A DNA stretch of 64,000 nt from Allohoeflea poritis (GTDB lineage Bacteria > Pseudomonadota > Alphaproteobacteria > Rhizobiales > Rhizobiaceae). The notes beneath the pieces were generated by a model. It searched no databases. It was given only the letters and a program-made list of their open reading frames with translations, and was not told the DNA's origin. Positions within the stretch are counted from its first letter, which is position 1; every line of letters starts with the position of its first letter. Of the stretch, positions 17,901 to 27,674 are shown piece after piece. The stretch spans positions 1 through 64,000 of the forward strand of contig NZ_JAPJZH010000006.1 in assembly GCF_027889715.1 (NCBI RefSeq). Reading direction: 5' to 3'. The position numbers and the translations under genes were made by a program.

Positions 17901-20900
17901 GCCGGTATTGTGATGGCCGGTCAGGCCGAACGTTCCGGTCGTGTTGACGGATACCGCCGCGGCGACCGCGTTCTCCGTACCCTTGCCGCCGGCGATGATT
18001 TCGAGCGCCGGTTTGGAACTGACCGATGTGCTGCCCCCGCCGATTGGAATGAGCGAACCGGGTCCCAGCGCCGTGGCACGTTTCAGGTCCAGGACGAGAC
18101 CGCCGCCGCCGCCATTGATGCTTTGCGCCTTGATCGCCTGCGAGCCCTGACCGGTGACCGTGATGTCGCCGGAGTGGTTGACCGTCACCTTGCCGCCCAG
18201 GCCACCGGACCCGCCGCCACTGCTTCCGACAAGCATCGAAAGGTTGTTCGCAATCAACGTTGAAATCGCGTTGCCGCTGCCATTGGCGACCGCCAGACCG
18301 AGCGAGGCGTTGCCGCCGCCGCCACCGATGGATTGGGCCAGAATGCCGTGGCTGCTCTTGCCTTCGGTGCGAATGGTTCCGGTGTTGTTGACGACGACAT
18401 CGCCCGCGTCCTCACCGGACCCTCCCTTGCCGCCTATGGCAACCAGGGGGCTGAGGCGGTTTATGTCTTTTGCCAGCACGACGCTCCGTGCAATGCTGGT
18501 CCCGCCGTTGCCGCCGCCGCCGCCGATGGATTGGGCAAATATGCCGTGGGCCTGATCGCCCAAAGTCTGGACCGCCCCGTCATTGGTGACGAGCACGTTT
18601 CCGGATCTGCTGCCGCTGCCGCCGTCGCCGCCTATGCTGATTCCGGCAAGAATGCTCTTTTGTCCCGTCGCGATGTTCTGCGTGAATATAGCGCTGCCAT
18701 TGCCGCCGCCGCCGCCGATCGCCTGTGCGAAGATGCCGTGGGCGTTTTCGCCGCCGGTATCGATGCGGGCGGAATTGGTGTTCGTGACCGTCACATTTCC
18801 GCTGCTGCCGCCGGTTCCGCCGCTGCCGCCGATATTGATGTCCAGCCTGTTGGCGGCCGATCCGGCCATCGGCTTGGATGTGGTGTCGTTGACCACCAGG
18901 CTGCCATTGCCGCCGCCGCCGCCGACCGACTGCGCCTGAATGCCATGGGACCGCTTGCCGGCGGTCTTGATATTGCCGGTGTTTTCGACCGTGACCGTCC
19001 GGCTCAGGCCTCCGGTGCCGCCGCTGCCGCCGATCCCCAGATTGGCGGCATTGCTATTCTGTCCGCCGACGAACGTCTCGTTGATGACGAGGCCGCCGCT
19101 GCCGCCGCCGCCGCCGATGGATTGGGCGACGATACCGGCAGACTGACCCGCTTTCGTCTCAATGGTCCCCGAACTGACGATTTTGACCTTTTCCGCCTCC
19201 GCGCCGCTGCCGCCGCTGCCGCCGACACCGACCGTGACGGAGTTGGACCCATTGGCCGATGCACTCCCGACAAGCGGCGCGAATGTCACGGCACTGCCGC
19301 CGGTGCCGCCAGCACCGCCGATGGACTGGCCGAGAATACCGTGCGAATCCGCTTTGTTTGTCACAATATCCGCGGTGCTGGTCACGTCGACCGTATCGGA
19401 TTTGGCACCGGCTCCGCCGCTGCCGCCAACGCCGACTTTGGCAGAGGCACTTTCCCGGAACAGGATGTTGGTGACAAAGCCGCCGGTCCCGCCGCCGCCG
19501 CCGATGCTCTGGGCATGAATGCCATGCGAGGCCTGGCCGTTTGTGGAAACGACGCCATCCACCGTGACGATCACCTTGCCGCCCGTGCCGCCACTGCCGC
19601 CGTCAAGCCCCACCGACAATTGCGCGGCCGCTGATTTCTTGGTCTTTTCGGTGCCTGACTGAGCGCCGACGGCCACCGTTGTCGCCGTGCTTCTTCCGCC
19701 GCCATTGCCGAGGCTCTGCGCGATGATGGCGGTCGCCATGTCTCCCGCCGTTGTGAAAACGCCGTCCGCCGTCACCGTGACGTTCCCGCCGGCGCCGCCG
19801 GTCCCGCCTGTGCGTCCGATGGTGAGGTCCAGGGACTTGCCGGTGCCCGGATTGAGGATCAGGCTCAGAGCCGTGTTGCCGCCACCCCCGCCGATGCTTT
19901 GGGCGATGATTGCGGATGCGCCAAGACCAGCCGTCGTGATGTTGCCGGTCTGATCGACCGTGACGGCGCCGCCGGTTCCGCCATTGCCGGCGCCGCCACC
20001 GATGGCGAGGTTGACCGCCTTTGCGTCCTTGTTGAAGCCGGCGCCGATGTTGAAATTGGCATTGCCGCCGCCGCCGCCGATCGACTGGGCGAGCAGGCCG
20101 ACGGACTGGTTTCCGGCGGTTTTGATTTCTCCCTTCTGGTTCACCGTGACCGTCGATGCCGAACCCGAGGCGCCGCCCGAGCCGCCCAACGCCAGGATCA
20201 GGGACTGGCTGCCGAGCGGATTGGCAAGGCTGGCGGCCAGGACAATATTGATTCCGGCATCGCCGCCGCCGCCGCCGACGGACTGGGCGGTCAGCGCATT
20301 GGCGTTGTTTCCAATGGTCTGCAGCAGGGCCTGGCTCGTCTGTCCTCGGTTGACCAGGACCGCGCCCGCATTGCCGCCCGCACCCCCGCTTCCACCGACA
20401 CTGGCGGCCAGAGGGCTGCCGGACGGCGAAATGGCGCCCGCGACATTGACGCCGCCGGACCCGCCACCGCCGCCGACCGACTGGACCAGGATGCCGTTGG
20501 CGCGGTCCGCGAAGTTCGTACCGGCCGGTCCGAGAGGCGTTCCTCCAAACGGGTTGTTGGACGTGCGGGCACCATTGACCGTCACCGCGCCGTCGCTGGT
20601 CAGGGTGACCATTTTGGAATTGGCGCCGGCGCCGCCATTTCCGCCGATGCCGATCGTGGCGTTGTAACCGCTGCCGGCGGTCACATCGGCCGAGACGTTG
20701 AGGCCGCCGGACCCGCCGCCGCCAGCAACGGACTGAGCCAGGATGCCGATGGCCTCCACGCCGGTGGCAACGACGGTTCCGCTCTGCGTTGCCGTCACCG
20801 TGCCGCTGGCGTTGGCGCCGCCCCCGGCACCGCCCAGACCAAATACGAGTGAGGGCTTCGCCGATGCTTTGTTGGCCTGAATGCCGCCGCTGATGTTGAT

Positions 20901-23900
20901 GGCGCCGTCACCGCCGCCGCCGCCGATGGATTGTGCTGCAAAACCACGGGACCGCGCACCAAACGCCGACACATCGCCGCTGACGGACGCAATCACCGTG
21001 TTGCCGATGCCGGCGCTGCCCCCCGATCCGCCGATGCCGGCCGTGATCCCGCCATCGATGCTGATGCCGCCCGACACATTGATGGCGCCATTGCCACCGC
21101 CACCGCCGAGGCTCTGTGCCAGGACGGCGGATTTTCCGAATCCTCTGGACTGGATAACCCCTTGCGCGACAACTGTTCCCGAAACTTCCTTTCGCTCGGC
21201 AAGGACCGCCAGGTCGACGGTGCCTGCATTGCCGCCCGCGCCGCCGAAGCCGCCCAGGCCGAGCGTCACCGCATAATTGCCGCCGCCGGCCGGTGAGCCG
21301 AGCGACAGGCCGCTCGCGATATTGACACCGCCATTGCCGCCGCCGCCGCCGACCGACTGCGCGACAACGCCGTTGGAGCCTTGCGCCCGAAGCAGCGCCA
21401 ACATTTCCGACGGCACACCGGCCGGGATGTTGACGCCCAGGGCCAGGACGTCGCCCGTCACGCGGCCCTTGACATTGCCTGCGGCGCCGCCGTTGCCGCC
21501 AAAACCGCCAACGCCGATGTTCACGGCGGCGGACGTGCCCGATGTGGTCCCGGCAATGCCGCTGCTGATGTTCATGGCGCCGTTGCCGCCGCCGCCGCCG
21601 ATGCTCTGAAACGTCACCGCGTCCGACAGCACGCCGGTGGTGACCGTGTTTCCGGTGCGGCCGAAATCGACATTGCCGCCGGTCCCCCCGATTCCGCCGA
21701 AACCGCCGATGCCGACCGACGCCGTTCCTGAGAGTTTGGTCGCGAGACTGAGTGTGCCGGAGATATTGACGCCGCCCCGGCCGCCGCCGCCGCCGACCGA
21801 CTGCGCCAGGACGCCGAACGCATTGGCACCGGATGTGCGCACCGTGCCGTCAACCCTGCCATCGACGTTCTGGCCGCTGCCACCGCTGCCACCGAAACCG
21901 CCGACACCGGCCCCGATCGCTCCGCTGTTGCCGATCGACATGGAGACCGTTCCGCTGACGTTCAGGCCGCCGCTGCCGCCACCGCCGCCGAGACTCTGTA
22001 CCAGCGCGCCATAGGCGTTGTCCTTCGTGGTGGTGATGTCGCCTGTCATCCGTAAGGTGGCAGCGCCCGCCTGGCCGCCGCCGCCGCCAAAACCGCCGAC
22101 CCCGACACCGACCGTCGCGGCGCCCTGGCTCGATGCGGCAAGGCCGCCCGTCACGTTGAATGCGCCGTTGCCGCCACCGCCGCCAACTGACTGGACAAGT
22201 ACCCCGTTGGCATCTTTGCCACCGGTGGCGATGTTGCCGGCAATGTCCGCGATGACACGCCCGCCGGATCCGCCACCGCCGCCGAAGCCGCCGACACCGA
22301 CACCGACGGACGCGGCGCCCGTGCTGGTAGAAGCCGACACGGCCGACGAGACATTGAAGCCGCCATTGCCGCCGCCGCCGCCAATGGACTGGCTGACGAA
22401 GGCGCTGGAGGCGGCGCCCATGGTGGTTATGTTTCCGGTATGGTTCATGGTCACGGTGCCGCCGCTCCCGCCGCTACCGCCCGAACCGCCAACTCCGACG
22501 GATACGGCGCCCGCACCGGTGCCCGAGCCTGAAAGCGAGCCCGATACGTTGAATGCGCCGTTGCCGCCGCCACCGCCGACCGACTGTGCCACGATCCCGC
22601 TCGACCGGGCGGCGTCCGTTCGCACGCTGCCGCTAATCAGGCCGGCGACCAAACCGCCTTGACCGCCGCCGCCGCCGGAACCTCCCACACCGGCGGTGAC
22701 CGCACCCGCGGCGGTGCCTGCGCCTGCGACGGCACCGGAGACATTGAAGCCTCCGTTGCCGCCGCTGCCCCCGACCGACTGCAGTAAAATCCCGGTCGAA
22801 TCGGCCTGCCTGGTCGTCACGGTACCGGCATAGTGGACATCCACCACCCCGGCGCTGCCGCCATTACCGCCCCGGCCACCAATACCGACGGCCACGCCAA
22901 CGGCGGCCGTGTCGGAGGCCGCGCCCGAAAGGGAGAGAGAGTATCCACCATTGCCGCCGCCGCCGCCGACGGATTGGGCGATCAGCCCGTCCGACATGAC
23001 GCCGTTCGTTGTGATGGAGCCGCCGGAACGGATCTGAACCCTGTCGCCGATGCCGCCGGCGCCGCCCGAACCGCCGACACCGAAGGATGCGGACACCGCG
23101 CCGCCCTTGCCTGCCGCAACCGCGACGGAAGTCACCGAGCCGCCATTGCCACCGCCACCGCCGACGCTCTGCGCCAGAATGCCGTCAGCATTCACGCCCT
23201 GTGTCGTCACCGCGCCATTGCCGTTGATATGAACCTGGCCGCCGGCCCCGCCTGAACCGCCGGTACCGCCGACACCGACGGACAGCGCTCCGAACACCCC
23301 GGCCGCGATGGATGTCGAGAAGCCGCCATTGCCGCCGCCGCCGCCCACCGACTGCGCCAGAATTCCGTTGGACCGGTCACCTTCGGTCGTGATGAGCGGG
23401 TCGATCTGGGTCGGCACGCCATTGATGACGACCGTGCGCGGACCGAGATTGACCGTGGTTGTTCCACCGACCCCGCCATTGCCGCCGCTGCCGCCAATGC
23501 CGACGGACGCAAAAAGGCCGACGGCGAAGGAATTTCCACCGCTGCCGCCGCCGCCGCCGACGGATTGCGCGAAGATACCGTGCGAATCGTTTCCGCCGGT
23601 TGAGATGCGCCCGGAATTTGTCGCCGTGACAATGCCGCCATGACCACCCGCACCACCCGCCCCGCCGATCGATACCGGCCCCCCGACGGAACCACCATCG
23701 CCGCCGCCGCCGCCGATGGATTGAAGCTGAATGCCGTGGGAAACATTTCCGGAGGTGCCGATTTGACCGCTGTTGCTGACAATCACATTCCCGCCGCTGC
23801 TGGCGACACCGCCCGAACCCCCGAGAGCGACGGCACCGCCTGTATCTCCGCCGGATCCGCCGCCGCCGCCGATCGATTGCGCAAGGATGCCCCGCGCACG

Positions 23901-25874
23901 CCTGCCGGATGTCGCCAATGTGCCGCTGTTAGCGACACTGACCGTGCTCCCCGATCCGCCCTGTGCGCCCGAACCTCCCAACGCGACAAGGCCGCCGCTG
24001 GCGGCGCCCGAACCGCCGCCGCCGCCGATCGATTGCGCCAGAATCGCGTCGCTGCCGATTCCGCTGGTTTCGATGGCACCGGAGTTGTCGACCGTGACAA
24101 CGCCCCCGTTGCCGCCGGACCCGCCGCCACCGCCAAGCGACATGACGCCACCGGTGCCCGAGGCCGAGCCGCCGCCGCCGCCGATGGACTGGGCGAAAAT
24201 TCCTTTCGCTTCATGATTTCTCGTGATTATGAAACCGCGGTTTACGACGAGGATCTGACCGCCATGGCTGGCTGCTCCCCCACTGCCGCCCAAGGCAACC
24301 AAACCGCCCGCGGACCCGCCGGTCCCGCCGCCGCCGCCGATGGACTGCGCCAGGATGCCATGGCCGGATATCCCTTCCGTCTGTATGGAGCTCCCGGCCT
24401 GTGTCCGCACATCAACAGTGCCGCCATGGCCGCCGCGCGAACCGCCGGAGCCCAGCGCGAGAAAGCCGGCGGCGAAGCCGCCATTGCCGCCGCCGCCGCC
24501 GACCGACTGCGCGAAGATGCCCATTGAACCGTTGTTCTTGGCCAGAATGCGGCTCCCGGTATTGTTGCGAACGAAAACGGCACCGCCATTGCCGCCGCCG
24601 GCGCCGGGCGTCGACCCGCCAAGGGCGACAACGCCGATGGCATCACCCGCATTGCCGCCGGTTCCGCCAATGGACTGGGCTTGGATGCCGTGGGCGTCCA
24701 AACCGCGTGTCTCGATTTCGCCGGCGTTGGTGACGCTGACCGTATTGCCATGACCGCCGACACTGGCTGTACCGACATCGCCGACGATCCCGTAGCTGTT
24801 GCCGCTTGAACCGCCGCCGCCGCCGGTGGACTGGGCAAAGATGCCAACCGCACCATTGCCGATGGTCAGGATCTTGCCGGTATTCGTTACGGTGACGGTT
24901 CCGCCGGCGCTTGCCGGCCCGCCACTGCCACTTCCGGCGAAGATAAAACCGCTGCCGCCATTTCCGCCGCTGCCGCCGCGGCTCTGGGCGAAGATACCGT
25001 GCCCTCCGGCACCCTGTGTTGAAATATCGACGCTGGAGGCAAGGTTGACGGGGCCGCCCAGACCGGCCGCGCCACCGTGCTTGGCACTGATATTCGCCCC
25101 GTATGCGTCGCCGCCCTTTCCCCCGTTTCCGCCCTGGCTGATGACCGTGATGCCGGCCAGGCCCGGCGTTACCGATTGGATATTGCCATTATTTCCGACT
25201 GTTATGTTGCGCACGACTGCCGGCCCGTTATGGCCGGGATCGCCCGGATTGCCATCACGGCCGACGGTAAAGCAGGTCTTGAACTTCCAGGCTCCGATGC
25301 AGACACCGACGCCATAGCCATTGCGGCCGCTGGAGCCGCTCGGACCCGCTCGGTGGTCGTGGACGACATTGACATTGCCTGCCGGTATCGCGACCGAAAC
25401 AGGACCACCCGGATCGCCGGGTATGATGCCTGCGGTTCCGCCATTGGGATCATCCACGAAGGGCTGCAGCACCGGCTGTGCAATCGTCGCGGTGCCGCCG
25501 CTTTCCTTCAGATTAAGGGTGACAATGTGCCCGGCACCGTTTTTCACGACGGAATCAACGGCGTAGCTGACGCCGTCGACATCGTATATTTCGCCGACCC
25601 CGACACGCGTGAAGATGACGTTGTTCTGGTTGGTCAGCACAGAACCGTCAGCCTGAACCTGTACCACGGTCTCAAAGGCGCCTGTGACCGGGTTGAGCAC
25701 AGGATCACCGACGGAAATGGCGTAAGCGCTGGCCGGCAGGAGCATCAGCACAAGTAAAAGGAATCCACAAAATCGAGAAATGGTTCCTAGAGCGGAAAAT
25801 TCTTTTCCGGTATCGACGCGCCCGGATGCATCACACATCGGATTCCCGAATGTTATTAAAGCGTTAATTTGCAA
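14994..25874 (-). CDS. Giant glycine-rich autotransporter adhesin (type V secretion)
   Basis: A 3626-residue protein, by far the largest here. An extended signal peptide with a hydrophobic core (FLLLVLMLLPASAYA) ends near residue 52. After a non-repetitive part of ~200 residues, the passenger is built from about 44 copies of a ~45-70-residue module ending in G(I/V)xAQS(I/V)GGGGGxGG, separated by strands of the type VTVxNxGxIxTxGxxSxG; this is expected to fold as a long beta-helix. The C-terminal ~290 residues look like an autotransporter beta-barrel, ending in LTVPY with a terminal aromatic residue. The gene is extremely rich in GCC/GGC triplets, producing long spurious open frames on the plus strand. 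The start is not certain: an ATG lies twelve codons further in. Confidence 0.88.
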   Translation of the reverse strand: MQINALITFGNPMCDASGRVDTGKEFSALGTISRFCGFLLLVLMLLPASAYAISVGDPVLNPVTGAFETVVQVQADGSVLTNQNNVIFTRVGVGEIYDVDGVSYAVDSVVKNGAGHIVTLNLKESGGTATIAQPVLQPFVDDPNGGTAGIIPGDPGGPVSVAIPAGNVNVVHDHRAGPSGSSGRNGYGVGVCIGAWKFKTCFTVGRDGNPGDPGHNGPAVVRNITVGNNGNIQSVTPGLAGITVISQGGNGGKGGDAYGANISAKHGGAAGLGGPVNLASSVDISTQGAGGHGIFAQSRGGSGGNGGSGFIFAGSGSGGPASAGGTVTVTNTGKILTIGNGAVGIFAQSTGGGGGSSGNSYGIVGDVGTASVGGHGNTVSVTNAGEIETRGLDAHGIQAQSIGGTGGNAGDAIGVVALGGSTPGAGGGNGGAVFVRNNTGSRILAKNNGSMGIFAQSVGGGGGNGGFAAGFLALGSGGSRGGHGGTVDVRTQAGSSIQTEGISGHGILAQSIGGGGGTGGSAGGLVALGGSGGAASHGGQILVVNRGFIITRNHEAKGIFAQSIGGGGGSASGTGGVMSLGGGGGSGGNGGVVTVDNSGAIETSGIGSDAILAQSIGGGGGSGAASGGLVALGGSGAQGGSGSTVSVANSGTLATSGRRARGILAQSIGGGGGSGGDTGGAVALGGSGGVASSGGNVIVSNSGQIGTSGNVSHGIQLQSIGGGGGDGGSVGGPVSIGGAGGAGGHGGIVTATNSGRISTGGNDSHGIFAQSVGGGGGSGGNSFAVGLFASVGIGGSGGNGGVGGTTTVNLGPRTVVINGVPTQIDPLITTEGDRSNGILAQSVGGGGGNGGFSTSIAAGVFGALSVGVGGTGGSGGAGGQVHINGNGAVTTQGVNADGILAQSVGGGGGNGGSVTSVAVAAGKGGAVSASFGVGGSGGAGGIGDRVQIRSGGSITTNGVMSDGLIAQSVGGGGGNGGYSLSLSGAASDTAAVGVAVGIGGRGGNGGSAGVVDVHYAGTVTTRQADSTGILLQSVGGSGGNGGFNVSGAVAGAGTAAGAVTAGVGGSGGGGGQGGLVAGLISGSVRTDAARSSGIVAQSVGGGGGNGAFNVSGSLSGSGTGAGAVSVGVGGSGGSGGSGGTVTMNHTGNITTMGAASSAFVSQSIGGGGGNGGFNVSSAVSASTSTGAASVGVGVGGFGGGGGSGGRVIADIAGNIATGGKDANGVLVQSVGGGGGNGAFNVTGGLAASSQGAATVGVGVGGFGGGGGQAGAATLRMTGDITTTKDNAYGALVQSLGGGGGSGGLNVSGTVSMSIGNSGAIGAGVGGFGGSGGSGQNVDGRVDGTVRTSGANAFGVLAQSVGGGGGRGGVNISGTLSLATKLSGTASVGIGGFGGIGGTGGNVDFGRTGNTVTTGVLSDAVTFQSIGGGGGNGAMNISSGIAGTTSGTSAAVNIGVGGFGGNGGAAGNVKGRVTGDVLALGVNIPAGVPSEMLALLRAQGSNGVVAQSVGGGGGNGGVNIASGLSLGSPAGGGNYAVTLGLGGFGGAGGNAGTVDLAVLAERKEVSGTVVAQGVIQSRGFGKSAVLAQSLGGGGGNGAINVSGGISIDGGITAGIGGSGGSAGIGNTVIASVSGDVSAFGARSRGFAAQSIGGGGGDGAINISGGIQANKASAKPSLVFGLGGAGGGANASGTVTATQSGTVVATGVEAIGILAQSVAGGGGSGGLNVSADVTAGSGYNATIGIGGNGGAGANSKMVTLTSDGAVTVNGARTSNNPFGGTPLGPAGTNFADRANGILVQSVGGGGGSGGVNVAGAISPSGSPLAASVGGSGGAGGNAGAVLVNRGQTSQALLQTIGNNANALTAQSVGGGGGDAGINIVLAASLANPLGSQSLILALGGSGGASGSASTVTVNQKGEIKTAGNQSVGLLAQSIGGGGGNANFNIGAGFNKDAKAVNLAIGGGAGNGGTGGAVTVDQTGNITTAGLGASAIIAQSIGGGGGNTALSLILNPGTGKSLDLTIGRTGGTGGAGGNVTVTADGVFTTAGDMATAIIAQSLGNGGGRSTATTVAVGAQSGTEKTKKSAAAQLSVGLDGGSGGTGGKVIVTVDGVVSTNGQASHGIHAQSIGGGGGTGGFVTNILFRESASAKVGVGGSGGAGAKSDTVDVTSTADIVTNKADSHGILGQSIGGAGGTGGSAVTFAPLVGSASANGSNSVTVGVGGSGGSGAEAEKVKIVSSGTIETKAGQSAGIVAQSIGGGGGSGGLVINETFVGGQNSNAANLGIGGSGGTGGLSRTVTVENTGNIKTAGKRSHGIQAQSVGGGGGNGSLVVNDTTSKPMAGSAANRLDINIGGSGGTGGSSGNVTVTNTNSARIDTGGENAHGIFAQAIGGGGGNGSAIFTQNIATGQKSILAGISIGGDGGSGSRSGNVLVTNDGAVQTLGDQAHGIFAQSIGGGGGNGGTSIARSVVLAKDINRLSPLVAIGGKGGSGEDAGDVVVNNTGTIRTEGKSSHGILAQSIGGGGGNASLGLAVANGSGNAISTLIANNLSMLVGSSGGGSGGLGGKVTVNHSGDITVTGQGSQAIKAQSINGGGGGLVLDLKRATALGPGSLIPIGGGSTSVSSKPALEIIAGGKGTENAVAAAVSVNTTGTFGLTGHHNTGSSIQAIGGGGGTTLTQLVLAQTAGQIAGAIEIVSTLGGENGKNNNGAAITGRHAGGLIALGADTQGVLLQSIGGGGGRSTFTVDTTDGEIGLSALRAGGTNGTSEAGGTVTYQIDDDVIVIGEQSVGVLAQSIGGGGGYQTFDTTPPPSSVSAAAAPAAPAPAGFAAAALAVPPPVDIVLGSNGGTGNDGSAVNITRLGDTATAGDNSSALVHQSIGAGGGIEQVSAGGAQLNVTVGGQSAANGDGGAVTLNNTGIASTAGSRSHAIVLQSIGGGGGTAFHDADASQVNMTLSGANSGDGGAVTLVQSGNVATSGRESFGIVLQSLGGGGGFIDGIFSGTAGGSGTGAGVSLTLDGNVETSHETSTAVLAQSAGTSGGNIAIHLKTGRLIAGGAKGIGVDLREGADNTVTNDGFITTTALVDGLAVSGTTGNDTIENNGRVTGNIELAGGINAFNNRVDAARFNMGKTVDLGLASNRLFNNGIIELADTGKIETVSTTRLGGTFVQTATANIMADFDFVSGDTKVGKIDRIDATGSASLDGTFDLFVVNPNAAAPGTHEVTFFTTQQDMTSQNLVLNAPVSAVAEYDILYPSLRDAKFEYVIDFSPAGLNRNQTSFGDYINNVQLAGGSSKFADLVGTVFKIETLDGLKEAYNSLSPEPYATSLATTTVSVGNFADAMLSCSDRDGKYRFIAEHTCAWARITAVEQNYRGTIENFAYNETSQGFAAGFQGDINEKLYLGMAGSYEQASFRSGSNASGQGERPQAGLVLKYVDGGTKVAGSLIGGLGSFDTSRVVNVGTVGGIATATQKVGYLSLNVRLAHLYDFGGIYLMPTVDGAATYMHQKGFTETGGGLTNLTIDSSSQIYGWIAPHLEAGGELDLGASVLRAKANVGVLQHIGEVPAVAARIDGTPAGVPSAIIKAGQDDTLLTLAAGLDWIAANGVSLQANVSGQFGPNTTNKQGSLKLTVPY

Positions 25875-25988
25875 CTATCGCGATAGGCTATAGGGGCGTT
25901 TCTTGCACCTGTCATGATGCGTGTGTACTATGAACCGCATATTCTTGCGCTAACTTGTTAAATACATTGAGAAACCCCGCGAGGTTGC

Positions 25989-27674
25989 ATGAAGTCGCCC
26001 AAGGGCCTGTCGCCGAAGCAGGCCGACCTGCTGCACAAACATGATCTGGCGATGCGCAACCTGGACGACTACAGCGCGTTCCTGGAAGCCTGGCAGACAC
26101 TGATTGACGAGAACGACACGGACGAATTGCCCGATCTCCAGGGGTTTGCGGATTTCGAACGCTATGCCACCTACGCTGTTCACAGCTTCCTGGAAACCGG
26201 TCACACATTATCCGGCGGCGATCTGGGGCAGCACGAATGTGGTGCCGCCCTGGTGACCGGTGAGGGCATGATCAAACAGGTCAATGCATTTGCGGGCCGG
26301 TCTCAAAAACTAACGCCGGGCCGCAGTCTGTCGAATTGCGGAATCATGTTCGAGGGCGACAGCGCCGTCGGAACGCTGTTGCAGAAAATGGAAAAGGACC
26401 GGCGATCGACCTTTCATCTGGTTCAGGCGGAGGACAGACGTTCAGGCACCCCGGTGGTTCTGGCGATATCAAGAATAGACGCGGATGGCGAAGACGCTTC
26501 CCTTTTTCTCGTACTTTTTATCGTTCCGCCCGACGTTCAGTCCACGGTCGCGATCATGGCCAACAAATTCGGTTTCACATCCGCGGAAGCGGAAATAGCG
26601 GAGGCGTTTCTGGAAGGGCGGGCCTTGCGCGACATCGCCACGCAACGCGGAAGATCCTATGTAACCATACGCAATCAGTTTCAGCGAATCCTGGAGAAAT
26701 CCGGCTGTGCATCGCAGACAGAGCTGTTTCGGTTGTCGTTCAGCCTGTTTTCGCTGATCGGCAATCCGGTCGAGACGCGTCAGGGCAGCGGCCGTAAGGT
26801 GAGCCGGACAATGACGTTGCCGCGCCCCAATGGCCGAGTTGTGGAACTGACCCTGAGCGGTGACGAGGCGGGGCGACCGATCCTCAACCTGCCCAGCCTG
26901 TTCGGTCACGGTGTCACCCCCGAGATCGAAGACCTGTTGCGGGACCGCGGCGTCCTGTTCGTCAGCCTGATGCGCCCGGGATTTGGCGGCACCAGCCCGC
27001 CGGCGCAGGATCAGGACCTGTATAGCTGCCTGGCAGGGGATGTCCGGGCCATTCTCGACAGTCTGGAGATCCCACGCTGCCCGTGCGTCGCCCGCGCGTC
27101 GGCGGGGCGGCCATTCTATAACCTGGCGGCGCAATTGCCGGACCGCATCGACCGCGGGATTGTCGTCAACGGCTTGATCCCGCGCGAATACATAGAAGGC
27201 AAAAGCGTCGTCTCAAAATGGACGACCGCCTTGATGAGCGCCTCCATCGTCTCCTATCCGGTGGCCATGCTCATTTTGGGAACGGGCAACAGCCTGCTCA
27301 CCCGGTCACACGGCGCGTCCTTCCTGAAGAGGATGTATCAGAATTCGGAATCCGATTGCGCGGCTCTCGATGATCCGGACGCGGTGGCCTGCATTCGGGC
27401 CGGCGTTCACCAGGTGACGCAACAGGGACTTGGTGCGGGCGTTCAGGAAATGGTTGACGCGTTCCAGAACTGGTCTGCGGAACTGCGGGCGTTGCGGACG
27501 CCGGTCACCGTTTACCACGGAGTGCACGACCCCAATGTACCGATCGCAGGTGTCCGCGAGTTCGTCAGCGACAATGCCCGTTGTCTGACGCTCGTGGAGG
27601 AAACCGAAGGGGGCGGACTGTTGAACCATTCCCACACGGCAAGGATCATCGATCTGGCGCTCGAGGATGAATGA
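25989..27674 (+). CDS. LuxR-type HTH domain fused to alpha/beta hydrolase
   Basis: A 561-residue two-domain protein. Residues 1-190 are a sensor-like region I do not recognise. Residues ~195-250 (FTSAEAEIAEAFLEGRALRDIA and following) form a LuxR/GerE helix-turn-helix. Residues ~290-561 resemble an alpha/beta hydrolase: RPGFGG oxyanion region, nucleophile elbow ARASAG with Ser371, HGVHDPNVP with the acid Asp, and a C-terminal NHSH histidine. It could be a transcription factor with a ligand-binding hydrolase fold or an active enzyme. It is divergent from the giant adhesin gene with a 114-bp intergenic region, so it is a good candidate regulator of that gene. Confidence 0.75.
   Translation: MKSPKGLSPKQADLLHKHDLAMRNLDDYSAFLEAWQTLIDENDTDELPDLQGFADFERYATYAVHSFLETGHTLSGGDLGQHECGAALVTGEGMIKQVNAFAGRSQKLTPGRSLSNCGIMFEGDSAVGTLLQKMEKDRRSTFHLVQAEDRRSGTPVVLAISRIDADGEDASLFLVLFIVPPDVQSTVAIMANKFGFTSAEAEIAEAFLEGRALRDIATQRGRSYVTIRNQFQRILEKSGCASQTELFRLSFSLFSLIGNPVETRQGSGRKVSRTMTLPRPNGRVVELTLSGDEAGRPILNLPSLFGHGVTPEIEDLLRDRGVLFVSLMRPGFGGTSPPAQDQDLYSCLAGDVRAILDSLEIPRCPCVARASAGRPFYNLAAQLPDRIDRGIVVNGLIPREYIEGKSVVSKWTTALMSASIVSYPVAMLILGTGNSLLTRSHGASFLKRMYQNSESDCAALDDPDAVACIRAGVHQVTQQGLGAGVQEMVDAFQNWSAELRALRTPVTVYHGVHDPNVPIAGVREFVSDNARCLTLVEETEGGGLLNHSHTARIIDLALEDE

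Noticed and set aside
15600-25757. Long plus-strand open frames (up to 471 codons) across the adhesin gene
   Set aside because: They are Ala/Pro/Arg- or Asp-rich shadows produced by the GCC/GGC-rich repeats of the minus-strand gene, with no recognisable domains or ribosome-binding sites.
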